A stretch of 64,000 nt of DNA from positions 1,104,686 through 1,168,685 of the forward strand of contig JAUHQI010000004.1 in the NCBI GenBank assembly GCA_030408505.1. Reading direction: 5' to 3'. Of the stretch, positions 9,472 through 17,950 are shown piece after piece (within the stretch, counting starts at the first letter, position 1; each line of letters begins with the position of its first letter). A program made the position numbers and the translations under genes. The stretch is from Candidatus Sacchlamyda saccharinae (lineage in GTDB: Bacteria; Chlamydiota; Chlamydiia; Chlamydiales; Rhabdochlamydiaceae). The notes beneath the pieces were generated by a model that searched no databases, was not told where the DNA came from, and saw only the letters and a program-made list of their open reading frames with translations.

Positions 9472-9504
9472 AGAGCTCTAGTCTAAAGAGGGAGAGAAAT
9501 TGGA

Positions 9505-10521
9505 TCAAGTTTTGCGGGGAGGACTTTTGGCGATAGGATCGGCAATAGCGAGAAGTTCCCGTACGAGTCCTTTGAGTCTTCGCGTCCCTTCTTCATCGCT
9601 AAGAAGGGCATGGGCTTTTTGCACAAGCGATTCTACTGCTGGGTATCTTTCAAGAACATCACCTCTATGCAAGTGATCCAATAAAGCGAGGAGGGTATCA
9701 TGATTACTTCTATAGCTTCTATCGGAGTGGAGGCTTGCAAACGAGCGATGGAAAAGCATCTCCTCGACAACTCGATCAAACGACCTCTCTTCACCATCCA
9801 AAAATTCGAGATCTTCAAGGGCATTTCTCCCTTCTAAGAAAGCAAGGATGCTATCCCATAGAAGCCGTCCCAAGTTTTCAGGATTTTTTATAGCTAGAAA
9901 ATCTTGTTTAAATCGCTCTAGCGCTGGCGTCATTTTTTCCACCGATTCTCCAGACATGATCTGTACTTCTTCGGAAGTAATGTCTCCATCCAAAATCTTT
10001 TTCTGAAGGGCTTTTTGAGTATCAGAGAAGACAAATTCTTTAAAGAGATCATTGAGTGCAGCACGCATTGCGGTCCGTCTAGCATCGACTTTACCATATT
10101 GAAAAAAAACTTCTGGGTGCTCTTTCCAATGGCGTGCTAAATTTACAAGAATTTCTTTTGCTGTTTCAGGCTTTGACTGTAGAAGATCCAATAATCTGCC
10201 GATGACTTTTGCTGGATCTTTCGAAAACGCTTTTAGAAAATCTTCGGGTCTTTTTAAGTGAACCTTCTTGCTGGATCGAGTTGGAGTTTTTACTTCTTCT
10301 TTGCCTGCTGAAACAGGATCTTTTTTTTCTGTCTTAAAAGCTGTTTTTAATGCAGAGAAGAAGTTGGATAAAAATTGGAATGCCCTAAACCCGTACTGAG
10401 TCCCTGTAACTTTCATCGATATGAGGGTGCTTCGATAATCAAATTGAAACTTAGGAGGTTCGCTCGGCGGCTTCATCCCAGGATGCGGCCGATGGGAAGG
10501 TCGAACTTTTATACCAGACAT
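9505..10521 (-). CDS. hypothetical protein, helical, proline-rich N-terminus
   Basis: I do not recognise a family. 338 aa with a strong ribosome binding site (AAGGAGG, 4 bases before ATG). The first 25 residues are proline and histidine rich, followed by a basic linker (residues 60-90) and a largely helical body (90-330). No signal peptide or membrane span. Residues 240-250 (FLDGEERSFDR) recall the catalytic loop of Sec7 guanine exchange factors, but the rest does not align convincingly by eye. A secreted effector is possible for an intracellular bacterium; this is speculation. It ends 33 bases before the GT9 start. Confidence 0.75.
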   Translation of the reverse strand: MSGIKVRPSHRPHPGMKPPSEPPKFQFDYRSTLISMKVTGTQYGFRAFQFLSNFFSALKTAFKTEKKDPVSAGKEEVKTPTRSSKKVHLKRPEDFLKAFSKDPAKVIGRLLDLLQSKPETAKEILVNLARHWKEHPEVFFQYGKVDARRTAMRAALNDLFKEFVFSDTQKALQKKILDGDITSEEVQIMSGESVEKMTPALERFKQDFLAIKNPENLGRLLWDSILAFLEGRNALEDLEFLDGEERSFDRVVEEMLFHRSFASLHSDRSYRSNHDTLLALLDHLHRGDVLERYPAVESLVQKAHALLSDEEGTRRLKGLVRELLAIADPIAKSPPRKT

Positions 10522-10565
10522 AAGGCCTCCTTATTATGAGCAAAAACTTTACTACAATGCGGGAA

Positions 10566-11399
10566 TTATTTGAAGTAATTTTCGCTAAGAAAGTCCCAGC
10601 GGAGTGTTTCTTGGCTTTTGAGGAAGTCGCTTATTTTGGCCTCAGACTTTAGGGCAAAGGTGAATATCTCTTTGTCTCGGAGCCGAAAGGCCACGGCCCA
10701 TTTTTTCTTGGGATCGGCGATGTATTTGGTGAGTTTGCCAAGAGCCAGGACGAGGATAGAGCGGAGAAAAACGAGGCGTAGAGTTAGACAGCCAAAGAAG
10801 AGCAGAGGAAGACAGCGCAGATGGATCCAGGGGCCTAGATCGTATTGCAGGAAGGTGGCTATTTCTATCCCAATGGGAAGAAGAAGGAGGAGGATGAAGG
10901 TATAGGCTTCCCAGGTCCTTTGGAAGAGGGGTCCAAATACTCTGGTCAGGAAACGAGGCGAGGTCCGGTAGGCAAAGATCTCTTCGAAAAAGGGCTCATC
11001 AAATTGCATGCGCGCTGCGTGGACGGCTTCATGGGCAAGCACTTCATCGCGCCGGTAGAGACCGAGAAGTTTTCCTGTCTCAAACTTTTCTCTGAGTTGG
11101 ATCAGGGGAATACGAAGGTTCTTTTTTTCTGTTATCCAGGTGGCAGCCCCCTGAAAAAAGGAGAGTCTTCGATTGCTATAGTGGGCAACGATCCAGTCGG
11201 GGGTAAAGTCGTAGAGGCGCTGGGTGATCGCCGATGCATTGGTCCAATCTCGGTCGGTTAAAAACCGATCGATGCCTTCTGGCGGGTAGGAAAAAAAATG
11301 GTCGAGCGCTTCAATGCGGGCTTCGAATGGCTTTTTTTCTTCCTCGGGACCAGGGATCCATCCCCGCTGGTTATATTTTTTTAGGACTTTGAATTGCAT
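10566..11399 (-). CDS. hypothetical membrane protein with HEXXH zinc-peptidase motif
   Basis: 277 aa. Residues around 115-125 read LAHEAVHAAR, an HEXXH zinc-binding motif, followed about 20 residues later by FEEIFAY, where the first E could be the third zinc ligand as in gluzincins. Two to three hydrophobic segments follow (around 165-215: FILLLLLPIGIEIATFL and LPLLFFGCLTLRLVFL). This layout suggests a membrane-bound metalloprotease. Substrate unknown. It lies between an unidentified protein and the glycosyltransferase operon, all on the minus strand. Confidence 0.7.
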   Translation of the reverse strand: MQFKVLKKYNQRGWIPGPEEEKKPFEARIEALDHFFSYPPEGIDRFLTDRDWTNASAITQRLYDFTPDWIVAHYSNRRLSFFQGAATWITEKKNLRIPLIQLREKFETGKLLGLYRRDEVLAHEAVHAARMQFDEPFFEEIFAYRTSPRFLTRVFGPLFQRTWEAYTFILLLLLPIGIEIATFLQYDLGPWIHLRCLPLLFFGCLTLRLVFLRSILVLALGKLTKYIADPKKKWAVAFRLRDKEIFTFALKSEAKISDFLKSQETLRWDFLSENYFK

Positions 11400-11417
11400 A
11401 ACATGTAATATGTGGTT

Positions 11418-11561
11418 ATGAGGAGCTTTCTTCGCATCATAGCCATGTTGCTAGTTTTTTTTGCAGTTATCTATCTACAGTGCAAAGTAAATTCTAGCCA
11501 CTGGGAGTCGAACGCAACTTGCGAAGCATCACCACTAGAGTTAGAAACCCTAGAAGATTGA
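11418..11561 (+). CDS. possible small membrane peptide (47 aa)
   Basis: An ATG frame with a hydrophobic N-terminus (LRIIAMLLVFFAVIYLQC) followed by an acidic tail. Its second half is antisense to the 3' end of the glycosyltransferase gene and there is no good Shine-Dalgarno site, so it may well be chance. Confidence 0.2.
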   Translation: MRSFLRIIAMLLVFFAVIYLQCKVNSSHWESNATCEASPLELETLED

Positions 11562-12558
11562 GTCCTGCAATCACTGATACCGCAAGCAACAATTTATTTG
11601 TCTTTTTGCTGAGCATCATCAGCCGTTTGCGCGCATTTTTCTCAAAGGCCGATTCGTTATCAAACCAAGTTCCCTTGTATTGATGCTGAGCATAGAGGGC
11701 TTTTTCTATTTTCGGCGCATTGAAGTAGTACGAGGGCATAGCAATATCAACGTTGCCATCTTGGTTCCCATAGACTTTAAACATCTCGCCTAGTACGCAA
11801 AATGTTCTGTGGGCCACTCTATTGATCACGGCATCGCGATCTTTGCCTGGATAGTCTCTTTCGATCTGGTCCCAGTTGGCATCGAGCCACTCCATGCACT
11901 TGGCAAGGAGGGGGTGTCCTTTTCTTGCACCGAGTAGATTGTTTGTGGGAAGAACAGCTGAGCTCAACGAGGTGGGGTAGGGAACTTCCATTCCACAAAA
12001 AAGGTCGAAGTGGTCATTGAACTGCTCAAAGTTGTTGATACATGTTACGTCGTGATCGACGTAGATCCCCCCTTCTCGGTAGAGAATTTCGATTCTAAGG
12101 AGGTCAGACTTTTCTCCGTAGTTATCTGAGCTGTTATAATAGGACTCTAGCTTTTGAAAGGGCAGGTCATGAACATAACAGAGCTCCATGTCGGGGTTTG
12201 GTAGGGGGCGCTCACGATCGGTCCAAAATTTAAACTTCCAGTCGGGGTGATGGGCCATCCAGCTTCGGACATTTTCGATCGATTCCCTTGGAAAGGGGTT
12301 TGGTCCTACCCAAATGAAGTGGATGGTTTTGGCGATTTTGTTTTGACTAGCTGCTTGCTGGAGAAGTTTGATGTTTTTGTCGTAGGCATTCTTGAAAAAA
12401 GCGAGGTTTTGAAAATCTTCTTTTGTCTGGACATGTTTCCATGCGGGAAGTTCATTGCCCATCAACGTTTCGAAGTCCATCGAGGTAGTTTTCGGCTCTT
12501 CTTTTTTGTTGCACGAGGTGCAGAAAATTAAGCAGATGCAAGCGAGTAAAATTTTCAT
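11494..12558 (-). CDS. DXD-type glycosyltransferase (Gly_transf_sug / OCH1-TcdA-like), predicted lipoprotein
   Basis: Sugar-nucleotide-dependent glycosyltransferase of the fold shared by yeast OCH1 and clostridial toxin domains. It has KTIHFIWVGPNPFP, WTDRE, GEKSDLLRIEILYREGGIYVDHD; D158/D160 form the metal-binding DXD. The start at 12558 is chosen because GGAGA lies 5 bases upstream and because it overlaps the upstream stop as ATGA. The N-terminus (MKILLACICLIFCTSC) reads as a lipoprotein signal with a Cys acceptor, and the C-terminus has a membrane span (about 320-340) followed by basic residues. So the catalytic domain is predicted outside the cytoplasm, which is odd for a nucleotide-sugar enzyme. 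The N-terminal 45 residues of the mature part match those of the first domain of the gene at 13193. Confidence 0.88.
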   Translation of the reverse strand: MKILLACICLIFCTSCNKKEEPKTTSMDFETLMGNELPAWKHVQTKEDFQNLAFFKNAYDKNIKLLQQAASQNKIAKTIHFIWVGPNPFPRESIENVRSWMAHHPDWKFKFWTDRERPLPNPDMELCYVHDLPFQKLESYYNSSDNYGEKSDLLRIEILYREGGIYVDHDVTCINNFEQFNDHFDLFCGMEVPYPTSLSSAVLPTNNLLGARKGHPLLAKCMEWLDANWDQIERDYPGKDRDAVINRVAHRTFCVLGEMFKVYGNQDGNVDIAMPSYYFNAPKIEKALYAQHQYKGTWFDNESAFEKNARKRLMMLSKKTNKLLLAVSVIAGLNLLGFLTLVVMLRKLRSTPSG

Positions 12559-13196
12559 AGATTCTCCATGTTCCACAGGGCTAGACTTTCCATCCCATAC
12601 TCCCCTTTTTCCATTATGTGGATAATCGGCTCAGGGAAATTATAGGGGGGCAAGGTCCAGTTCACCGGCTGCAGATTGCCGGTCCTGTTTTTTGGGTTTT
12701 TTTTAATTTCTGGAAAATGGCGCATCAAAACGAAGTGGGCGCCACTTCTTTTAAATTGTTCGATAGCAGCTTGTGCTTTACTTGGGCTCAAGGTACATAG
12801 CATGTCCCAGCAAAGAATTAAGTCGGCTTTTGGCAAAACATCCACGGTGACTTCCATATCGAGAAAAGTCCTTAACTTGGAGCCAAACTGGGTTTGCAAG
12901 GCCCTTGCTTTATCTTTGGAAGGGGTGATGCCAATATAACGGATCCCCTCAAAGTCCTCTTTTGGAAAGCTTTCTAGATCAGCACACGGAACATCGACTA
13001 CAGACTCAATAGCAAATCCCTTTAGGAGCATCTGCAAGCGCTTATGCTCTGAGAAATCGCTCCAGGTAACGGCATGGTATTCGACTTTTTGTGGCTTTGA
13101 TTTTTTTTTCAGACGATAGGGACCGATGGAAAGTGAAAGAGCAAGAAGGGCAAACACTCCAACAAATAAGGGCCACTTCCGCTTTCTTCTCTTCAT
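12555..13196 (-). CDS. membrane-anchored class I SAM-dependent methyltransferase-like protein
   Basis: 213 aa. Basic start (MKRRKRK) then one hydrophobic span (residues 9-27), so by the positive-inside rule the rest lies outside the cytoplasm. The soluble part resembles a family of small methyltransferases found in glycan clusters: SVVDVPCADL (motif I, where others have DIPCGD), IRYIGI, KADLILCWDML, RSGAHFVLM, PVNWTLPPYNFPEP and a C-terminal SLALWNMENL. The second glycine-type position of motif I is Ala. Four-base ATGA overlaps on both sides show tight coupling with the flanking glycosyltransferases. Methylation of a sugar is the plausible role; activity outside the cytoplasm would need a SAM source. 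Confidence 0.75.
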   Translation of the reverse strand: MKRRKRKWPLFVGVFALLALSLSIGPYRLKKKSKPQKVEYHAVTWSDFSEHKRLQMLLKGFAIESVVDVPCADLESFPKEDFEGIRYIGITPSKDKARALQTQFGSKLRTFLDMEVTVDVLPKADLILCWDMLCTLSPSKAQAAIEQFKRSGAHFVLMRHFPEIKKNPKNRTGNLQPVNWTLPPYNFPEPIIHIMEKGEYGMESLALWNMENL

Positions 13197-15100
13197 GCAC
13201 TTGCTCTCTTTTTTCTAAACAGATAAAGAAAGATACCTGCTTGCGCGATCAAATTCAAGCAAAGAGCGCATCTGGCCACTTGCCGGATTACATTATTACG
13301 CCTTTTGAGCAAGTTGAGCGCTTTATTTGTTCTCTTTTTAAAAACCTCATTCTCCTTATTGGTATCCGCCCAAGCATTAGCAAAGAAATGGCGAGAGTAG
13401 ACGGGACGAATCCCTTTTTTTGCAAAAAAGTAGCTCGCTGGAAAGACGATGTCCCTGTCGGAGAGCTTTTCCTTTATAGCTTCTGTCAGCCTTATGTAGG
13501 TCCGCTCCATTACAAGCTGCGTCCGAGAATAGCCGTCTTGGCCTCGGTATTTCTCCCCAAGAGCCTTCCAACCTTGATCGATCTTCTCGATGACAGAGAG
13601 GACTATCGGATGGTTTGCTCTAGCCCCAATGATCCCGTTGCCTGCTGTAATGTTTCTCCCTGCCACTATTGGGTGTGGCGTTTCCAAGCCACAATAAAAA
13701 TCATAGCCCCGGTGGATCCCATCAAATTTCTGCAGGCAATTGGCATCGTGATCGACATAGACACCGCCTTCTTTCGCAAGTATTTCAAAACGCAAAACAT
13801 CCGACTTCTCTCCCCAATTTTCTGAAGCGGCAAAACACGCGCCAAGAGAGCCAAAAGAAAATTCGTCTATATAGCAAACTTCCATGTCATTGCATGGAGC
13901 AGAGCGCTCTCTATCGGTCCAGTACTTCACTGTCCAATCGGGGTGGCGGGCCATCCATGCGCGGACATTTTCTACCGACTGGGCGGGAAAGGGACGAGGC
14001 CCCAGCCAAATAAAGTGGATGACTTTGGGAATGCGGTAGGGGCCATCATAAGAAAATCGAAGATGTTTTTTTTTCTCGTATTGATCTGCAAACCTCTCTA
14101 AGGTAAGAACTTCTTCCCCTGCCACGAAATTCCAGTGCTCTGTTTTCCTCCCCATTTGATCATAAAATTCCTCGCTCCCAAAGACCCAAGCAGAAGAGAG
14201 TACAAGAACGAGCAATAGCGCTTTTCTCGCGTATAAAACCAAAGCAATGAGAGAAGCAAAACTAATCGCCACAAGGCTGAGCAAAAACCGAATCTCTTTA
14301 TTTTCTTTTTGGATCAGCTGCTGAAATTTCTTTTCCACTTTCTTTTCAAAGGCGGTATAGGATGTTTGCTCTAAGGGGAAATGGGCCGCATATGAGGAAG
14401 CCTTTCGGTATTTGCCACTGAAATAAGAGGAGGGTAAGACGATATCCGTCTCAGGATTGATCCACTCATCCATCTTTTCAAAGGAGCCCAGGAAGATGGG
14501 ATGACCGGGCCGCCCGCCCATCAGGTGAGGAGATGGCATCACCGAAGAGCTAAAGGTTGTGGGCTTCAGCTCATCGAGACCGCAAAAAAACTCATACTGC
14601 TCATGCAAAAGATCAAAAGCTTTAAACGGCGTAGTCTGAGGGTCTACATAAAGCCCCCCTTCTCTATAGAGAATTTCAAAGCTCAGTAGCGAACCCTTTT
14701 CTCTTGAATCAACAGACAAGTAGTAATCACGAGATAAATCATCGGGAGGAGAAACCCTTTCCATATTGGGATGAGGCGCCTCTCTTTCAATATCGGTCCA
14801 AAATTTGAATTTCCAATCAGGATGGAGCTCGATCCACTTGGCCACCCGCCCGATCGATTCTTTGGGATATGGATCGGAGCCGAGCCAAATAAAATGGATC
14901 ACTTTTGGGATTTTTGCCTTTACTGACGGCTCAAGATGAATGTTTTTTTCAAAAAGATTTTTAAAAAAATCTAGCCTTCGGAAATCCTCTGCCGTCTTAC
15001 AATGCTCATAGGCTGGGGTCTCTTTCCCCATAAGGAGTTCAAAGTCTCCTTGTGCTCCAAAGCAATAAAATGGTAAGAGAAAAATTAACCACTTTGACAT
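13193..15100 (-). CDS. fused double DXD-type glycosyltransferase with internal signal/membrane segments
   Basis: 635 aa made of two copies of the same enzyme. Copy 1: signal peptide (MSKWLIFLLPFYCFGAQG), domain with KVIHFIWLGSDPYP, span at about 272-290. Copy 2 begins with its own signal-like segment (KALLLVLVLSSAWVFGS, 293-309), then KVIHFIWLGPRPFP, and ends with a membrane span (about 605-625). Copy 2 has an intact DXD (D450-H-D452). In copy 1 the same position reads D153-P-Q155, so the second metal ligand is lost and copy 1 is probably inactive or regulatory. The architecture looks like two tandem genes fused by loss of a stop. It heads the operon 13193-12555-11494. The start lacks a clear Shine-Dalgarno site. 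Confidence 0.88.
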   Translation of the reverse strand: MSKWLIFLLPFYCFGAQGDFELLMGKETPAYEHCKTAEDFRRLDFFKNLFEKNIHLEPSVKAKIPKVIHFIWLGSDPYPKESIGRVAKWIELHPDWKFKFWTDIEREAPHPNMERVSPPDDLSRDYYLSVDSREKGSLLSFEILYREGGLYVDPQTTPFKAFDLLHEQYEFFCGLDELKPTTFSSSVMPSPHLMGGRPGHPIFLGSFEKMDEWINPETDIVLPSSYFSGKYRKASSYAAHFPLEQTSYTAFEKKVEKKFQQLIQKENKEIRFLLSLVAISFASLIALVLYARKALLLVLVLSSAWVFGSEEFYDQMGRKTEHWNFVAGEEVLTLERFADQYEKKKHLRFSYDGPYRIPKVIHFIWLGPRPFPAQSVENVRAWMARHPDWTVKYWTDRERSAPCNDMEVCYIDEFSFGSLGACFAASENWGEKSDVLRFEILAKEGGVYVDHDANCLQKFDGIHRGYDFYCGLETPHPIVAGRNITAGNGIIGARANHPIVLSVIEKIDQGWKALGEKYRGQDGYSRTQLVMERTYIRLTEAIKEKLSDRDIVFPASYFFAKKGIRPVYSRHFFANAWADTNKENEVFKKRTNKALNLLKRRNNVIRQVARCALCLNLIAQAGIFLYLFRKKRASA

Positions 15101-15168
15101 GGTTTAAATTGTACACTAGAACTTTTTTTTCTTCCCTAAAAAGCGAGAAACCTTAAAAATACTTCTTC

Positions 15169-17727
15169 ATGGGCAAAAAACTCATCATTGTCGAGTCTCC
15201 GGCAAAAATGAAAACCCTTCAAAAATTTTTAGGCTCTGGTTATACCTTTGCCTCATCGGTTGGCCATATCCGCGATCTGCCGAAGAAAGGGTTTGGCATT
15301 GACACCGAAAACTTTGAGCCCGACTACGAGGTCCTCGAAGATAAGAAAGACGTTGTCAGCAAACTCAAAAAACAAGCCAAAGAGTCGGATCTCGTCATCC
15401 TCTCCCCTGACCCCGACCGCGAAGGAGAGGCGATTGCCTGGCACATTGCGGCCATCTTGCCTGAAGGGACCAAATACAAGCGGGTCACCTTCAACGCCAT
15501 CACAAAAGATGCGGTGAATGAGGCCCTAAAAAATCCAAGAGAGATTGACCAATCTCTTGTCGATGCCCAACAAGCCCGGCGCCTACTCGATCGGATCGTC
15601 GGCTACAAAATCTCCCCCATCCTCACAAGACGAGTGCAAGGGGCCCGCGATGGCGGACTCTCTGCCGGTAGGGTTCAATCTGTTGCCCTCAAGCTCGTTG
15701 TTGATAGGGAAAAAGAGATCGAAGCCTTTGAGCCCATCGAATATTGGAACATTGCAACCGAGCTGCAAACCGAGAAGAAAGAAACCCCTTTCTGGGCCTC
15801 TCTCTATAGCGTTGATGGCAAGCGAGTCGATAAGGTAGCGTCGGATAAAGCCACGACAGTGCCTGATAAAGAAACAGCTGATGGGATCGTCGAAAGACTA
15901 AACAAAAGCTCTTACAAGATCGCAAAAGTCGACAAGAAAGAGAAAAAAAGAAACCCAGTCCCCCCCTTTATCACCTCAACCCTCCAGCAAGAAGCGAGCC
16001 GCCACTACGGCTTTTCCGCAGCGCGTACGATGAGCATTGCCCAAGGACTCTACGAGGGTATTGACCTGGGTAAAGAAGGGACCGAAGGTCTGATCACCTA
16101 TATGCGTACCGATTCGGTTCGGATCGAACCAGGCTCTATCGGTGCAGCAAGAGGCTTCATCCAGAAAGAATTTGGGAAAGATTACCTCCCAGAAACAGGA
16201 CGTCAGTACACAGGCAAAAAAAATTCGCAAGACGCCCACGAAGCGATCCGTCCCACCAACCTCTCCCACCCTCCTGATTCGATCAAAGACCACCTTAGCG
16301 TCGATCAGTATAAACTCTACCTCCTCATCTGGCGCCGTTTTATCGCCTCGCAAATGGTCCCAGCCATCTACGATACCATCTCCTGTGACATCGAGACCGA
16401 TCAAAACATTATGCTCCGCACCACAGGCTCGACGATCAAATTCTTAGGATTCCTAGCCGTTTATGAAGAGAAGATCGATGTTAGCGATACCCCAGAAAAA
16501 CAAAAAGGGACAGACGACAAACTCCTCCCCTTCCTCTCTGAAAAACAGATCTTAGCCCTCAAGCAAATCAGCAGCGAACAAGCCTTCACCCGCCCTCCTG
16601 CCCGCTTTACAGAAGCCTCGCTAGTCAAAGAGTTAGAAAAACTCGGCATTGGCCGCCCCTCCACCTATGCGGCCATCATGAACAAGATCCAAAGCCGCGA
16701 CTATACGACCAAAGAAAAAGCCACCTTAAAACCCACCGAGCTCGGCCGCGTGATCTCACGCATGCTAGAAGATAACTTCCAAATGATCATGGACATCGGC
16801 TTCACCGCCGCCATGGAAGACGAGTTAGAGCGGATCGCGGGTGGCGAAAAAGAATGGAAAGAGCTCATCCGCGAGTTCTGGACACACTTCATCCCCTCTG
16901 TCGAACAAGCAGAAAAAGACGCCCACGTCCCTAAAGAAGACACTGACATCGACTGCCCTAAGTGCGGCAAAAAACTCCAAAAGATCTGGTCACGCCGCAA
17001 ATATTTCTACGGCTGTGGTGGCTACCCCGACTGCGACTACACCTCCCCGATCGAAGCCTTCACCTTCAACAAAGATGACTACGCCCCCGACTTCGATTGG
17101 GAACAAAAATGCCCCAAAGATGGCAGCGAGATGCAACTGCGTTTCGGTAAATTCGGCCCCTTCCTCGGCTGCACCAAATATCCTGACTGCAAAGGGATCG
17201 TCAACATTCCCGGCAAAGATGAGATCCCCCCCTCCGAGATGCCCACCTGCCCCGCCGTTGGCTGCGATGGTAACATGGTCTCCAGACGCTCCCGCTTTGG
17301 CAAGACCTTCTTCTCCTGCTCCAACTACCCCGACTGCGACGTGATCATCAACGAACTCGACAAACTCGACGAAAAATACCCCGACCACCCCAAAACCCCC
17401 TACGTCAAAAAGACCCGCAAGAAAACAGGGAAAAAAACCGCAAAGAAAACTGCTAAAAAGACCGCCGCCAAGAAGAAAACGGCCCGAAAAAAAGCGGTCC
17501 AGCCCAAAAAAGCTCTCTCCAAAGAACTCATCGCCATCGTTGGCGAAAAAGAACTTTCCCGTCCCGAAGTGACTAAAAAACTATGGGACTACATCAAAGC
17601 CCACAACCTCCAAGACCCCAAAAATAAGCGGACCATCGTCCCCGACGGCCCCCTCTCCAAAGTGCTCGGCAAAGACCCCATCGACATGATGAAACTCGCC
17701 GGCAAACTCAGCAAGCACATAAGCTAA
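15169..17727 (+). CDS. topA: DNA topoisomerase I with C-terminal SWIB domain
   Basis: Relaxes negative supercoils (type IA). N-terminal TOPRIM (KLIIVESPAKMKTL and SPDPDREGEAIAWH), catalytic Y311 in GLITYMRTDS, then three four-cysteine zinc ribbons (from about residue 590, CPKCGKKL; CPKDGSEM; CPAVGCDG). After a lysine/alanine-rich histone-like linker (about 745-780) comes a SWIB domain (about 780-852, ELSRPEVTKKLWDYIKAHNLQDP). The topA-SWIB fusion is a chlamydial hallmark; SWIB domains are otherwise mainly eukaryotic chromatin modules. 852 aa fits. Followed by the palindromic element at 17790. Confidence 0.97.
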   Translation: MGKKLIIVESPAKMKTLQKFLGSGYTFASSVGHIRDLPKKGFGIDTENFEPDYEVLEDKKDVVSKLKKQAKESDLVILSPDPDREGEAIAWHIAAILPEGTKYKRVTFNAITKDAVNEALKNPREIDQSLVDAQQARRLLDRIVGYKISPILTRRVQGARDGGLSAGRVQSVALKLVVDREKEIEAFEPIEYWNIATELQTEKKETPFWASLYSVDGKRVDKVASDKATTVPDKETADGIVERLNKSSYKIAKVDKKEKKRNPVPPFITSTLQQEASRHYGFSAARTMSIAQGLYEGIDLGKEGTEGLITYMRTDSVRIEPGSIGAARGFIQKEFGKDYLPETGRQYTGKKNSQDAHEAIRPTNLSHPPDSIKDHLSVDQYKLYLLIWRRFIASQMVPAIYDTISCDIETDQNIMLRTTGSTIKFLGFLAVYEEKIDVSDTPEKQKGTDDKLLPFLSEKQILALKQISSEQAFTRPPARFTEASLVKELEKLGIGRPSTYAAIMNKIQSRDYTTKEKATLKPTELGRVISRMLEDNFQMIMDIGFTAAMEDELERIAGGEKEWKELIREFWTHFIPSVEQAEKDAHVPKEDTDIDCPKCGKKLQKIWSRRKYFYGCGGYPDCDYTSPIEAFTFNKDDYAPDFDWEQKCPKDGSEMQLRFGKFGPFLGCTKYPDCKGIVNIPGKDEIPPSEMPTCPAVGCDGNMVSRRSRFGKTFFSCSNYPDCDVIINELDKLDEKYPDHPKTPYVKKTRKKTGKKTAKKTAKKTAAKKKTARKKAVQPKKALSKELIAIVGEKELSRPEVTKKLWDYIKAHNLQDPKNKRTIVPDGPLSKVLGKDPIDMMKLAGKLSKHIS

Positions 17728-17789
17728 AGCTTCGAACAAGAAACTATAGAGTCGTATATTCCATCGAAGACGCTATTTTGTTAGTTTTA

Positions 17790-17950
17790 GGAGACACTGA
17801 TCAATTCAATTCCTCAGATCTTCGGCCAAAAGCGCCGAAAAACCTAATTTTCAATCTCCATTAACTCTTCTGAGTTAATTACGATTTCCAAATTAACTTT
17901 TTCGACCCGTTTGGCTCAAATCTCTGAGAAAGCAATTAATCAGTGCCTCC
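17790..17950. mobile_element. 161-bp MITE-like near-palindromic element with TTTA target duplication
   Basis: Terminal inverted repeats GGAGACACTGATCAATTC (17790-17807) and, reversed, GGAGGCACTGATTAATTG. Similarity between the arms continues imperfectly almost to the centre, where ATTAACTC-TTCT-GAGTTAAT (17860-17879) is a perfect hairpin. The centre of the ends and of the inner hairpin coincide at 17870. The element is flanked by TTTA on both sides (17786-17789 and 17951-17954). No coding capacity of its own. Its right 58 bp lie inside the adjacent glycosyltransferase gene. TIR sequence and short duplication suggest mobilisation by an IS5-like transposase not in this window. Confidence 0.8.
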
